Part shown: positions 45,700 to 55,886 of the stretch, piece after piece | Position numbering within the stretch: position 1 is the stretch's first letter | Layout: every line of letters starts with the position of its first letter | Assembly (NCBI RefSeq): GCF_009495755.1 | Contig: NZ_WIBJ01000030.1 | Coordinates: 1-64,000 of the forward strand | DNA from: Flavobacterium sp. LMO8 | GTDB taxonomy: Bacteria > Bacteroidota > Bacteroidia > Flavobacteriales > Flavobacteriaceae | Reading direction: 5' to 3' | Length of the DNA: 64,000 nt | The notes under the pieces: model-generated | The model's database searches: none | Told to the model about the DNA's origin: nothing | The model's input: only the letters and a program-made list of their open reading frames with translations | Translations under genes and position numbers: made by a program

Positions 45700-45759
45700 A
45701 GGTAGGTTTAAAATTATCGAAGGATATAAGACCTGAATTCATAATTCCTACCTTTTTTA
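45700..45759 (+). promoter_or_regulatory. long-range stem between rpsK and rpsD
   Basis: AGGTAGG (45700-45706) and CCTACCT (45747-45753) are exact complements around 40 nt, and a T-run (45754-45758) follows, 11 bp before the rpsD ATG. It could be a terminator for the preceding unit or, since in several bacteria S4 controls rpsD by its leader, a candidate S4-responsive attenuator. Confidence 0.5.
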
Positions 45760-45769
45760 ATTTTTTAAA

Positions 45770-46375
45770 ATGGCAAGATATACTGGTCCAAAAACTAAAA
45801 TTGCTCGTAAATTTGGCGAAGCAATATTCGGAGAAGACAAAGCCTTCGAAAAAAGAAATTACCCTCCAGGGCAACATGGTTTAGCTAAAAAGAGAGGTAA
45901 AAAATCTGAATATGCTGTTCAGTTAATGGAAAAGCAAAAAGCTAAATATACTTACGGTATTTTAGAAAAACAATTCAGAAACTTATTCAAAAAAGCATCT
46001 GCTGCTTCTGGAGTAACAGGTGAAATCTTATTACAATTATGTGAAGCTCGTTTAGATAACGTAGTTTACAGAATGGGTGTTGCGCCTTCTCGTAGAGCAG
46101 CTCGTCAAATTGTATCTCACAGACATATCACTGTAAATGGTGAACTTGTAAATGTACCATCTTACCACTTAAAAGCAGGTGATAAAGTTGCTGTACGTGA
46201 AAAATCAAAATCTCTTGAAGCTATTGATCGTTCTTTAGCTGCTTCTTCTCAGGTTTATGAGTGGATTACTTGGAATAATGATACTAAAGAAGGTACTTTC
46301 GTTTCTGTGCCTCAAAGACTTCAAATTCCAGAAAACATTAAAGAACAACTAATCGTTGAGTTGTATAACAAATAA
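45770..46375 (+). CDS. rpsD: 30S ribosomal protein S4
   Basis: A 201-residue 16S rRNA 5'-domain binding protein. [17 protein letters not shown], the S4 RNA-binding domain [20 protein letters not shown] and [18 protein letters not shown] are diagnostic. No zinc-binding Cys cluster is present at the N-terminus. Its 5' gap has the structure at 45700-45759. Confidence 0.98.
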   Translation: MARYTGPKTKIARKFGEAIFGEDKAFEKRNYPPGQHGLAKKRGKKSEYAVQLMEKQKAKYTYGILEKQFRNLFKKASAASGVTGEILLQLCEARLDNVVYRMGVAPSRRAARQIVSHRHITVNGELVNVPSYHLKAGDKVAVREKSKSLEAIDRSLAASSQVYEWITWNNDTKEGTFVSVPQRLQIPENIKEQLIVELYNK

Positions 46376-46396
46376 TAATTGACATTAGTCGAACAT

Positions 46397-47389
46397 ATGG
46401 CAATATTTAATTTTCAAAAGCCCGATAAAGTTATCATGATCGATTCTACGGATTTCGAAGGTAAATTTGAATTTAGACCTTTGGAACCTGGTTACGGATT
46501 GACTGTTGGTAATGCACTTAGAAGAGTTTTGCTTTCTTCACTGGAAGGTTATGCAATTACATCAGTAAGAATTGAAGGAGTAGAACATGAGTTCTCTACA
46601 ATTTCTGGTGTAGTTGAAGATGTTACAGAAATTATCTTAAATCTTAAACAAGTACGTTTCAAACGTCAAATTGAAGATATTGATAATGAATCTGTTTCAA
46701 TTTCGCTTTCAGGTAAAGATAAAATAACTGCAGGTGATTTTCAAAAATTCATCTCTGGTTTTCAAGTTTTAAATCCAGATTTAGTAATCTGTAATTTAGA
46801 CAGTAAAACATCTATCAACATGGAACTTGCTATCGAAAAAGGTAGAGGTTATGTTCCAGCTGAAGAGAACAAGAAATCAAATGCTCCAATAGGGACTATT
46901 TTTACAGATTCAATTTACACTCCAGTAAAAAATGTAAAATATACTATTGAGAATTTCCGTGTGGAACAAAAAACAGATTACGAAAAATTAGTTTTTGAAA
47001 TCATTACTGATGGTTCTATCCATCCTAAAGATGCATTAACTGAGGCAGCTAAGACGTTAATCCACCACTTTATGTTGTTCTCTGATGAAAGAATTACTCT
47101 TGAGGCAGATGAAATTGCTCAAACTGAGTCTTATGACGAAGAATCTCTTCACATGAGACAGTTATTGAAAACTAAATTAGTTGATATGGACTTATCTGTT
47201 AGAGCATTAAATTGTTTAAAAGCGGCTGAAGTTGATACATTAGGTGATTTAGTTTCTTTCAACAAGAACGACTTAATGAAGTTCCGTAATTTTGGTAAAA
47301 AATCATTAACTGAATTAGATGAGTTAGTGGCTAATAAAAACCTTACTTTCGGTATGGACTTAACTAAATACAAGTTAGATAAAGAATAA
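46397..47389 (+). CDS. rpoA: RNA polymerase alpha subunit
   Basis: A 330-residue protein. The N-terminal assembly domain has [19 protein letters not shown], and the C-terminal DNA- and activator-binding domain (about 255-325) has [21 protein letters not shown] chose the ATG at 46397 ([11 protein letters not shown]); an in-frame TTG six codons earlier is poorer. It lies 21 bp after rpsD. Confidence 0.97.
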   Translation: MAIFNFQKPDKVIMIDSTDFEGKFEFRPLEPGYGLTVGNALRRVLLSSLEGYAITSVRIEGVEHEFSTISGVVEDVTEIILNLKQVRFKRQIEDIDNESVSISLSGKDKITAGDFQKFISGFQVLNPDLVICNLDSKTSINMELAIEKGRGYVPAEENKKSNAPIGTIFTDSIYTPVKNVKYTIENFRVEQKTDYEKLVFEIITDGSIHPKDALTEAAKTLIHHFMLFSDERITLEADEIAQTESYDEESLHMRQLLKTKLVDMDLSVRALNCLKAAEVDTLGDLVSFNKNDLMKFRNFGKKSLTELDELVANKNLTFGMDLTKYKLDKE

Positions 47390-47451
47390 TTGCTTCATAT
47401 TTTGCGCTCCTATATGGGATTGATGCAAGATGAAGATAAATAAAACACGTC

Positions 47452-47934
47452 ATGAGACACGGAAAAAAATTCAATCATTTAAGTAGACAAAAAGGACATA
47501 GAGCGGCTATGTTAGCTAATATGGCTTGTTCTTTAATCGAACATAAACGTATCAACACTACTGTTGCTAAAGCAAAAGCTTTAAAACAATTTGTTGAACC
47601 ATTAGTTACAAAATCAAAAGAAGATACTACTCACAATCGTCGTATTTGTTTTTCTTATTTAAGAGATAAATATGCTGTTACTGAGCTATTCAGAGAAGTT
47701 GCTGCTAAAGTTGGTGACCGTCCAGGAGGATACACTCGTATCATCAAATTAGGAAACCGTTTAGGAGATAACGCTGATATGGCAATGATTGAGTTAGTAG
47801 ATTTCAATACATTGTACAATGGTGGTAAAAAAGAAGTTAAGAAAACGACTCGTCGTGGAAAAGCTAAAAAAGCAGAAGGTACTCCTGAAGCTCCAGCTGC
47901 TGAAACTTCTGAAAACTCTGAAGCTACAGAATAA
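47452..47934 (+). CDS. rplQ: 50S ribosomal protein L17 with extended C-terminus
   Basis: A 160-residue protein; [20 protein letters not shown] and the [18 protein letters not shown] region are diagnostic. The final ~35 residues, Lys- then Ala/Glu-rich ([19 protein letters not shown]), exceed the E. coli length of 127. It ends the ribosomal superoperon and is followed by a strong terminator. Confidence 0.97.
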   Translation: MRHGKKFNHLSRQKGHRAAMLANMACSLIEHKRINTTVAKAKALKQFVEPLVTKSKEDTTHNRRICFSYLRDKYAVTELFREVAAKVGDRPGGYTRIIKLGNRLGDNADMAMIELVDFNTLYNGGKKEVKKTTRRGKAKKAEGTPEAPAAETSENSEATE

Positions 47935-47954
47935 TCATGAAACCATTCATGTGA

Positions 47955-47996
47955 AAATAATAAGGATAGACTTTTTTAAGTTTATCCTTATTTTTT
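47955..47996 (+). terminator. terminator of the ribosomal superoperon
   Basis: AATAAGGATAGACTT and AAGTTTATCCTTATT pair (one G-T) around TTTT, followed by T6, 20 bp after rplQ. Confidence 0.85.
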
Positions 47997-48039
47997 GTTT
48001 TTATAGAATTAAAGATTTTCTAAAAACAACTTTTATAAC

Positions 48040-48047
48040 TAAATTTG
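48040..48047 (+). promoter_or_regulatory. carA -7 element
   Basis: TAAATTTG 21 bp before the carA ATG. The expected -33 position (near 48017) holds only TTTTC, so the promoter is supported mainly by its -7 box. Confidence 0.4.
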
Positions 48048-48068
48048 CATCCACAACAACACAACACA

Positions 48069-49178
48069 ATGAAATACAACAATCGTTCTAAAGCCGTTTT
48101 ACTTCTTAAAGACGGTACTATTTTTCATGGAAAATCAATCGGAATTGAAGGTGTTACTTTTGGTGAAGTCGCTTTTAATACGGGAACAACAGGTTATCAA
48201 GAAATTTTTACAGATCCTTCTTATTTCGGTCAAATCATGGTTACAACCAATGCGCACATTGGAAATTATGGTGTTAACGATAAAGAAGTGGAATCAGATT
48301 CAGTAAAGATTTCAGGATTGGTTTGTAAAAATTTTAGCTTTAATTATTCGCGAGAAGATGCTTCTGAAAGTTTGTTTGATTATTTAAATAAACAAAATCT
48401 TATCGTAATTTCAGATGTAGATACAAGGGCATTAGTGAGTTATATTAGAGATAACGGCGCTATGAATGCTGTTATTTGTACAGACGGAACTCCTATCGAA
48501 GAATTAAAAGAAAGATTAGCACAAGTTCCAGACATGAATGGTTTGGAATTGGCTTCACAAGTTTCTACTAAAGAGCCTTATTTCTTTGGAGATGAAAATG
48601 CAAAATACAAGATTTCTGCTCTAGACTTAGGAATTAAAACCAATATTCTTAGAAATTTTGCAAAAAGAGATTGTTTTATCAAAGTTTTTCCATACAATGC
48701 TTCTTTTGAAGATTTAAAATCGTTCAATCCAGACGGTTATTTCTTGTCAAACGGACCTGGGGATCCAGAACCATTAGAAACTGCTCAAGAAGTAGCTAGA
48801 CAAATTTTAAATGAAAATAAACCTCTATTCGGAATTTGTTTAGGTCATCAAATTATTGGTTTAGCAAATGGAATTTCTACTTACAAAATGTTTAATGGTC
48901 ATAGAGGGATAAATCATCCGGTTAAGAATGTAATAACGGGTAAGGGTGAAATCACTTCGCAAAATCATGGTTTTGCCGTAGTAAGAGAAGAATTAGACAA
49001 ACATCCTGATTTTGAATTAACTCATGAACATCTAAATGATGGTACTGTTGCGGGGATGAGAATGAAATCAAAAAACTGTTTTTCAGTACAATATCATCCA
49101 GAAGCAAGTCCTGGGCCACATGATTCAAGTTATTTATTTGATCAATTCATTGATAATATCAAATCGGCAATCAACTAA
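48069..49178 (+). CDS. carA: carbamoyl-phosphate synthase small (glutaminase) subunit
   Basis: A 369-residue glutamine amidotransferase subunit that supplies ammonia for carbamoyl phosphate (pyrimidine and arginine synthesis). The triad nucleophile is Cys257 in GICLGHQ, and His/Glu are in SVQYHPEASPGP. I chose the ATG at 48069 over a longer frame. carB is not adjacent; eno follows instead, so the large subunit is encoded elsewhere. Confidence 0.96.
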   Translation: MKYNNRSKAVLLLKDGTIFHGKSIGIEGVTFGEVAFNTGTTGYQEIFTDPSYFGQIMVTTNAHIGNYGVNDKEVESDSVKISGLVCKNFSFNYSREDASESLFDYLNKQNLIVISDVDTRALVSYIRDNGAMNAVICTDGTPIEELKERLAQVPDMNGLELASQVSTKEPYFFGDENAKYKISALDLGIKTNILRNFAKRDCFIKVFPYNASFEDLKSFNPDGYFLSNGPGDPEPLETAQEVARQILNENKPLFGICLGHQIIGLANGISTYKMFNGHRGINHPVKNVITGKGEITSQNHGFAVVREELDKHPDFELTHEHLNDGTVAGMRMKSKNCFSVQYHPEASPGPHDSSYLFDQFIDNIKSAIN

Positions 49179-49233
49179 AACGTTATCGTTTATAAGTTTT
49201 TTAAAATTCATAAAAAAGTTCAATTTTAAGTTT

Positions 49234-49241
49234 TAAATTTG
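49234..49241 (+). promoter_or_regulatory. eno -7 element
   Basis: TAAATTTG, 36 bp before the eno ATG; the -33 element is not clear. Confidence 0.35.
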
Positions 49242-49262
49242 TTATTATTCGTAAAATACTAA

Positions 49263-50573
<1,311 letters not shown>

Positions 50574-50592
50574 CAATGTTATTATAATGCTG

Positions 50593-50608
50593 TCCCGATG
50601 CTTCGGGA
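50593..50608. terminator. short G/C hairpin after eno
   Basis: TCCCGA and TCGGGA around TGCT, 19 bp after the eno stop; it may be a dispersed repeat as well as an mRNA-end hairpin. Confidence 0.5.
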
Positions 50609-50630
50609 TCGTTTCAGTATCTAAAAATAC

Positions 50631-50666
50631 AACCCTTTCAGAATGTAAATTTTGAAAGGGTTTTTC
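50631..50666 (+). terminator. eno terminator
   Basis: AACCCTTTCA and TGAAAGGGTT are exact complements around GAATGTAAATTT, followed by a short T-run. Confidence 0.8.
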
Positions 50667-50774
50667 ATGTATATTATTTAACCATAAATTATAGAAATTT
50701 TCTTTATTGTTTGATTATTATTTATTAAATTCGCAATTCACATTAATTTTATCATAAAATATCACATAAATAAT

Positions 50775-52058
50775 ATGTCAAAAACTGCAATATTAGAGCT
50801 TGATGGCAAAAAGTTTGAGTTTCCTATAATAGTTGGAACTGAGAATGAGGTTGCTATCGACATCGACAAGTTACGTAGTGCATCTGGTGCTATTACTATT
50901 GATCCCGGTTATAAAAACTCGGGTTCATGTACGAGTGAAATTACTTTTTTAGATGGTGAAGAAGGAATTTTGCGTTATAGAGGATATTCAATCGAAGATT
51001 TAGCGGATAAAGCGAACTTCTTAGAGGTTTCTTATTTATTAATTTTTGGAGAGTTGCCTACAACTCTTCAGCTTGAAAAATTTGAAAACGATATTAGAAA
51101 ATATACATTAGTTAGCGAAGAAATGAAAAGCATCATTGATGGTTTTCCTAGAACGGCTCATCCTATGGGTGTTTTAGCTTCATTAACAAGTGCTTTAACT
51201 GCATTTAATCCTAAATCAGTTAATCCACATAATGAAAAAGAAATGTATGATGCTGTTTGTAAAACAATGGCAAAATTCTTGGTTATTGCAACTTGGACAT
51301 ACAGAAAAACAATGGGTTATCCATTAAATCAATATGATAACAGTAAAGGGTATGTAGAAAACTTCATGCGTTTGATGTTCGAATTACCTACAGGTCCATA
51401 CAAAGTAGATAAAAGAGTGGTTGATGCATTAGATAAATTATTCATTTTACATGCAGATCACGAACAAAATTGTTCTACTTCTACAGTAAGAATCGTTGGT
51501 TCTTCTCATGCTGGATTATTTGCTTCAATTTCTGCTGGAGTTTCTGCATTATGGGGGCCTCTTCATGGTGGAGCTAATCAAGCAGTTTTGGAAATGTTGC
51601 AAGAAATCCATGATAATGGAGGTGATGTAGCTAAATTCGTTTTAAAAGCAAAAGATAAAGATGATCCTTTCCGTTTAATGGGATTCGGTCACCGTGTATA
51701 TAAAAACTTTGATCCAAGAGCAACTATTATTAAAAAAGCAGCCGATGATGTGTTAACTACTTTAGGAGTTGATGATCCATTATTAGATATTGCAAAACAA
51801 TTAGAAAAAGTAGCGTTAGAAGATGAGTATTTCAAAGCTAGAAATTTATATCCAAACGTAGATTTCTATTCTGGAATTATTTATAGAGCTATGGGTATTC
51901 CAGTTGAAATGTTTACTGTTTTGTTTGCGATTGGTCGTTTACCTGGTTGGATTGCGCAATGGAAAGAAATGCGTATCAATAAAGAGCCTATTGGTCGTCC
52001 AAGACAAGTTTATACAGGATATAATTTGCGTCCTTTTAAAGAAGTTAAAGATAGATAA
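50775..52058 (+). CDS. gltA: citrate synthase
   Basis: A 427-residue TCA-cycle enzyme condensing oxaloacetate and acetyl-CoA. Catalytic His residues lie in the LHADHEQNCSTS segment and in GFGHRVYKNFDPRA, and the Asp is in the VDFYSGIIYRAMG region. The N-terminal extension and overall length fit the bacterial type II hexameric form. It is followed by a terminator and transcribed alone. Confidence 0.97.
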   Translation: MSKTAILELDGKKFEFPIIVGTENEVAIDIDKLRSASGAITIDPGYKNSGSCTSEITFLDGEEGILRYRGYSIEDLADKANFLEVSYLLIFGELPTTLQLEKFENDIRKYTLVSEEMKSIIDGFPRTAHPMGVLASLTSALTAFNPKSVNPHNEKEMYDAVCKTMAKFLVIATWTYRKTMGYPLNQYDNSKGYVENFMRLMFELPTGPYKVDKRVVDALDKLFILHADHEQNCSTSTVRIVGSSHAGLFASISAGVSALWGPLHGGANQAVLEMLQEIHDNGGDVAKFVLKAKDKDDPFRLMGFGHRVYKNFDPRATIIKKAADDVLTTLGVDDPLLDIAKQLEKVALEDEYFKARNLYPNVDFYSGIIYRAMGIPVEMFTVLFAIGRLPGWIAQWKEMRINKEPIGRPRQVYTGYNLRPFKEVKDR

Positions 52059-52062
52059 AAGG

Positions 52063-52090
52063 AATCCCGCTAGAAATAGCGGGATTTTTT
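52063..52090 (+). terminator. gltA terminator
   Basis: AATCCCGCT and AGCGGGATT around AGAAAT, followed by a T-run; also positioned to end the converging minus-strand gene at 52099. Confidence 0.85.
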
Positions 52091-52098
52091 ATTTATTG

Positions 52099-52467
52099 TT
52101 ATTCTGAGGTTTTCTCTTTTTCATTGCTATTTGATAAATCTTCAATTTTTTCTTCAGCTTTATCAGCAGTTGTTTCTCTTAAAGTTTCTTTTACTTCATG
52201 AGCTTTTTCTTCAATCCATTCAGCTGCATCAGCTGCTTTTTCTTTTGCGTTTTCAACAAAATCGCCCACTTTTTCAGAAATCCCCATTTCATCTAGTTTT
52301 TGAGAAGCAGATTCGGCTGCAATTTCAACTTTTTCTTTGACTTCATTTGCAACTTCAGTTACTTTTTCAACAGCAGTGTCAGCAACCTCACTTAAATTTT
52401 CTTTTGCGTTTTCGGCAGTTACTTTTGCTTTACCAAAAAGTGAACTGAAAAAATTTGATAATCCCAT
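52099..52467 (-). CDS. small charged amphipathic helix protein (YtxH/LEA-like)
   Basis: A 122-residue protein that begins MGLSNFFSSLFGK and then is composed almost entirely of Lys, Glu, Ala and Val in amphipathic repeats (ENAKENLSEVADTAVEKVTE and similar). The composition resembles YtxH or LEA-type stress proteins: unstructured in isolation, forming helices on membranes or during desiccation. No enzymatic motif is present. The function is inferred from composition only. Confidence 0.6.
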   Translation of the reverse strand: MGLSNFFSSLFGKAKVTAENAKENLSEVADTAVEKVTEVANEVKEKVEIAAESASQKLDEMGISEKVGDFVENAKEKAADAAEWIEEKAHEVKETLRETTADKAEEKIEDLSNSNEKEKTSE

Positions 52468-52627
52468 AATAGTATTGTTTTTATAGTTTTATCAAATGTA
52501 ATTATTTAACACTTAAATATAACAATGCTACATGAAATATTTACTTTAAATCACAATTACTATATCGTTTGCTTTTTCTATATTTGCCGTATTGTGTAGT
52601 AAAAACACACAATTAAAAATTAAAGTT

Positions 52628-53542
52628 ATGTTGCAATTAAATGTAAAAAACGAAACTTCCCGATTAAGGGCTGTAGTGTTAGGAACAGCTGTAAGTAATG
52701 GTCCAACTCCTACTATTGATGAAGCCTATGATCCGAAATCATTAGAACATATAAAAGCAGGAACTTATCCCGTAGAAGACGATATGGTTAAAGAAATGGA
52801 GGCTTTTAACAAAGTATTTGAAAAATACGATGTAAAAGTTTATAGACCTGAAATTATTGAAAACTACAATCAAATTTTTGCTAGAGATATTGGCTTTGTT
52901 ATAGATGATGTTTTTATTAAAGCCAATATATTACCCGATAGAGAGCGTGAGCTTGACGCTATTCAATATATAATCGATAAAATTGATCCAAAAAAAGTGG
53001 TGAGACCGCCAGAAGAAGTGCATATTGAAGGCGGCGATGTAATGCCATGGAACGATTATATTTTTATAGGGACTTACAAAGGTTCTGATTATAAAGATTA
53101 TATCACAGCCAGAACAAATTGGCAAGGTGTAGATTATATTAAAGCCTTGTTCCCAAATAAAATCGTAAAAGCATTTGATTTAGTAAAATCGAAAATAGAA
53201 CCTCGTGATAATGCATTGCATTTAGATTGTTGTTTTCAACCTGTCGGAATTAATAAAGGAATTATCTATAAAAGTGGTTTCCGTGAAGAAGCAGATTACA
53301 TGTTTTTAGTAAATTTATTCGGAAAAGAAAACTTGTTTCACATTGAAAGAGAAGAAATGTATCACATGAATTCAAATGTGTTTTCCATTGCTCCTGATGT
53401 TGTGGTTTCTGAAAAGAATTTCACCAGATTAAACAATTGGTTACGCGAAAACGGCTTTACCGTAGAAGAAATTCCGTATGCTGAAATTGCTAAGCAAGAA
53501 GGATTGTTGAGATGTTCAACGTTGCCTTTAATTAGAGATTAA
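52628..53542 (+). CDS. amidinotransferase-fold hydrolase (dimethylargininase / arginine deiminase-like)
   Basis: A 304-residue protein of the guanidino-group modifying (GME) superfamily. Visible are IFARDIGFVIDD, VHIEGGDVMPWND, the catalytic His in DNALHLDCCFQPVG and, near the C-terminus, Cys in LLRCSTLPL. The enzyme would hydrolyse an arginine-type substrate to citrulline or an analogue. I chose the ATG at 52628, 12 codons inside a longer frame. The next gene encodes a related-fold enzyme in the same direction, 84 bp away. Confidence 0.85.
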   Translation: MLQLNVKNETSRLRAVVLGTAVSNGPTPTIDEAYDPKSLEHIKAGTYPVEDDMVKEMEAFNKVFEKYDVKVYRPEIIENYNQIFARDIGFVIDDVFIKANILPDRERELDAIQYIIDKIDPKKVVRPPEEVHIEGGDVMPWNDYIFIGTYKGSDYKDYITARTNWQGVDYIKALFPNKIVKAFDLVKSKIEPRDNALHLDCCFQPVGINKGIIYKSGFREEADYMFLVNLFGKENLFHIEREEMYHMNSNVFSIAPDVVVSEKNFTRLNNWLRENGFTVEEIPYAEIAKQEGLLRCSTLPLIRD

Positions 53543-53549
53543 AAACTTT

Positions 53550-53570
53550 GTTTCAAGTTTAATGTTCCAA
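53550..53570 (+). repeat. heptameric array, GTTTCAA type (left)
   Basis: Three 7-bp units: GTTTCAA, GTTTAAT, GTTCCAA, seven bases after the amidinotransferase-fold gene. The unit is the approximate reverse complement of the array that follows. Confidence 0.7.
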
Positions 53571-53573
53571 GTT

Positions 53574-53615
53574 CTAAAACCTGAAACCTAAAACCTAAAA
53601 CCTGAAACCTCAAAC
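53574..53615 (+). repeat. heptameric array, CTAAAAC / CTGAAAC type (right)
   Basis: Six 7-bp units in perfect register: CTAAAAC, CTGAAAC, CTAAAAC, CTAAAAC, CTGAAAC, CTCAAAC, ending 11 bp before the ctlX start. It faces the array at 53550-53570, so the two could pair. Confidence 0.9.
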
Positions 53616-53626
53616 ATAAATAAAAC

Positions 53627-54562
53627 ATGAACCAAACAACTAATTCCATATTGATGATTCGTCCGGTAGCATTCCGTATGAACGAACAAACAGCGGTGAA
53701 TAATTATTACCAAAAAGTTTTAGATAATTTAACACCAACTTCGGTTAATGCAAAAGCACAAGAAGAATTTGATACTTTCGTTCAAAAGTTACGAATGATT
53801 GGGTTAAATGTTGTGGTGGTTGAAGATACCTTAAGTCCAGATACGCCAGATAGTATTTTTCCAAACAATTGGATTTCATTTCATGAAAATGGCGATGTAG
53901 TTTTATATCCTATGTTTGCCGAAAATCGTCGTTTAGAACGAAGAGAAGATGTTTTAGATGTGTTGGAAGAAAAAGGATTCGTAATTAATGAAATTATGGA
54001 TTATACTTCTGCAGAAGAAGATGAAATATACTTGGAAGGAACAGGAAGTATCGTTTTGGATAGAGCAAATGGAAAAGCGTATTGTGCCTTATCTCCGAGA
54101 GCAGATGAAGAACTTTTTATTGAGTTTTGTGAGGATTTCGAATTTACTCCTGTAATTTTTGAAGCATTCCAAACGGTAAACGGAGAAAGAAAACACATTT
54201 ATCACACAAACGTAATTATGTGCGTGGGTGAAACATTTGCAGTTATTTGTGCCGATTGTATCGATGACAAAAAAGAACGCAAAATGGTCTTAGATAGTTT
54301 AAAGGGTGATGAAAAAGAAGTAATTCTAATTACAGAAGACCAAGTAAACAACTTCGCTGGAAATATGTTAGAAGTTAAAGGAACTGACGACAGAAGATAT
54401 TTAATCATGAGTGCCTCAGCACATCAAAGTTTGACTAAAAAGCAAATTGCACAATTAGAAGAACATGTAACCATTGTAAGTTCAAGTTTAGATACAATTG
54501 AAGCTTGCGGTGGCGGAAGCGCACGTTGTATGATGGCAGAAGTCTTCTTGCCGAAAAAATAA
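53627..54562 (+). CDS. ctlX: citrulline utilization hydrolase, CtlX type
   Basis: A 311-residue GME-superfamily protein. MIRPVAFRMNEQTAVNNYYQ, FPNNWISFHENGDVVLYPM, the EGTGSIVLD loop, HTNVIMCVGE and the C-terminal Cys in GGGSARCMMAEVF are diagnostic of the CtlX family. Members are found beside citrulline or arginine use genes. Here it lies beside the dimethylargininase-like gene, suggesting sequential use of arginine or its derivatives. Confidence 0.85.
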   Translation: MNQTTNSILMIRPVAFRMNEQTAVNNYYQKVLDNLTPTSVNAKAQEEFDTFVQKLRMIGLNVVVVEDTLSPDTPDSIFPNNWISFHENGDVVLYPMFAENRRLERREDVLDVLEEKGFVINEIMDYTSAEEDEIYLEGTGSIVLDRANGKAYCALSPRADEELFIEFCEDFEFTPVIFEAFQTVNGERKHIYHTNVIMCVGETFAVICADCIDDKKERKMVLDSLKGDEKEVILITEDQVNNFAGNMLEVKGTDDRRYLIMSASAHQSLTKKQIAQLEEHVTIVSSSLDTIEACGGGSARCMMAEVFLPKK

Positions 54563-54580
54563 TTTACAACTATAAATAGA

Positions 54581-54620
54581 AATCCCAAATTGCGAATCAT
54601 TCGAAATTTGGGATTTTTTG
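54581..54620. terminator. bidirectional terminator between ctlX and marC
   Basis: AATCCCAAATT and AATTTGGGATT pair around CGAATCATTCG-type loop (inner CGA/TCG pairing), with T-run after on the plus strand; it lies 18 bp past ctlX and 17 bp before the marC end. Confidence 0.8.
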
Positions 54621-54636
54621 TTTTTAAATTTTAAAA

Positions 54637-55260
54637 TTAAATACCTCTTATAATACTCAATACTGCGCTAATAATATATTGAATACCAATAGCAATCGTT
54701 AAAAATCCAATAATTCTCGAAATAGCTACAATTCCCGAAGCTCCTAAAATATTAGCTAAATAATGTGCACTTCTTAAAATTAGATAAATTGTTGCAGCCA
54801 CAACCAAAATAGCTATTGATGAAATGATAATTTCGTTTGTACTATTATGATCTTGATAAAAAGCAATTAATAACGAAATAGAACCTGGACCAGCCAACAT
54901 TGGCATTGCTAATGGTGTTAATGCGATATCATGACGGTTTTCAACATCTTTTTGTACTTTTTTGTTGATACCTTTATTTTTGCTAAAGTTCCCATTTAGT
55001 AATCCAAAGCCTGAACTTGTAATAATAATTCCACCAGCAATTCGTAACGCTGTAATCGTAATTCCGAAAAATTGCAACACATATTGACCAATAAAAAACG
55101 AAATTATCAAAATGATAAATACATTAAAGGAAGTCAATAATGAAACTTTTGAACGTTCTGCTTTTGTATAACCTTGGGTTAGCCCAACGAAAATTGGTAC
55201 CGTTCCAATTGGATTTAAAACAGAAAATAGAGCGGCGAATAGATAAATAAATAATTCCAT
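54637..55260 (-). CDS. MarC-family membrane protein
   Basis: A 207-residue integral membrane protein with six predicted helices, the fold of the MarC/UPF0056 family. NPIGTVPIFVGL and PLAMPMLAGPGSISLLI are characteristic. Members were once thought to mediate multiple antibiotic resistance, which later work did not support; the function is unknown. It is transcribed alone. Confidence 0.88.
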   Translation of the reverse strand: MELFIYLFAALFSVLNPIGTVPIFVGLTQGYTKAERSKVSLLTSFNVFIILIISFFIGQYVLQFFGITITALRIAGGIIITSSGFGLLNGNFSKNKGINKKVQKDVENRHDIALTPLAMPMLAGPGSISLLIAFYQDHNSTNEIIISSIAILVVAATIYLILRSAHYLANILGASGIVAISRIIGFLTIAIGIQYIISAVLSIIRGI

Positions 55261-55352
55261 TGTTTTTTTACAAATTTAGTACAAGGTAATTATTTTATTT
55301 ACCAAACAAAAAAAATCTTCTTTACTTTTAGGTTTCCATAATGTAAGTAAGC

Positions 55353-55784
55353 TTAATAAACATCTAATGGAGAGTAAAATGTATTTTTTTCTTTTTCCAA
55401 TTCGAGCTTATCGATGAATTTTTGAACTCCCTTGCTGTTTTTTGAACAATCAACCGAAATATAATGATGGTCTACGTGAAATGTTAAAGAATTGCCAGGT
55501 TTGAAAATTACCAATTTATAAAATGGAATCGCTAAAGCATAAACATCTAATCGAGATTGAAATCCAACAATAATTCCTTTTGGACGCAATTCGATATTGC
55601 AGAATTTTATAGTATTATTTACATGTAGTAAGTCATAAATCTCAGTACTACATCGAGTAATAAACAATTTTGGAGAACCAATTCCACCTTTTTTAATGTT
55701 TTGTAGAATTGAAAAAGGTTTACCAACCATATCATTGATTTGGCTTTCAATTTTTGGGTCTTTGTGGGAAATGTTATAAAGCAT
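55353..55784 (-). CDS. protein of unknown function
   Basis: A 143-residue soluble protein without signal peptide. Residues 10-40 include a possible nucleotide-like glycine segment (KKGGIGSPKLFITRCS) and the centre has NIELRPKGIIVGFQSRLDVY; the last third is charged. I do not recognise the family. It is flanked by marC and the CoA-binding gene, on its own. Confidence 0.6.
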   Translation of the reverse strand: MLYNISHKDPKIESQINDMVGKPFSILQNIKKGGIGSPKLFITRCSTEIYDLLHVNNTIKFCNIELRPKGIIVGFQSRLDVYALAIPFYKLVIFKPGNSLTFHVDHHYISVDCSKNSKGVQKFIDKLELEKEKNTFYSPLDVY

Positions 55785-55886
55785 TTTTATTTAAAATTAC
55801 TTCAAAAATTCTAATGTAATCTGACTTTAGCAAATTTTTATTATTTGTTTATTTATTGTAACTTTAAATTTCTAAAAAAGTAAAAA

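Noticed and set aside
47819..48091. Open frame overlapping the end of rplQ
   Set aside because: It is out of frame in the Lys/Ala-rich tail of L17 and runs through the terminator; composition is a shadow of that tail.
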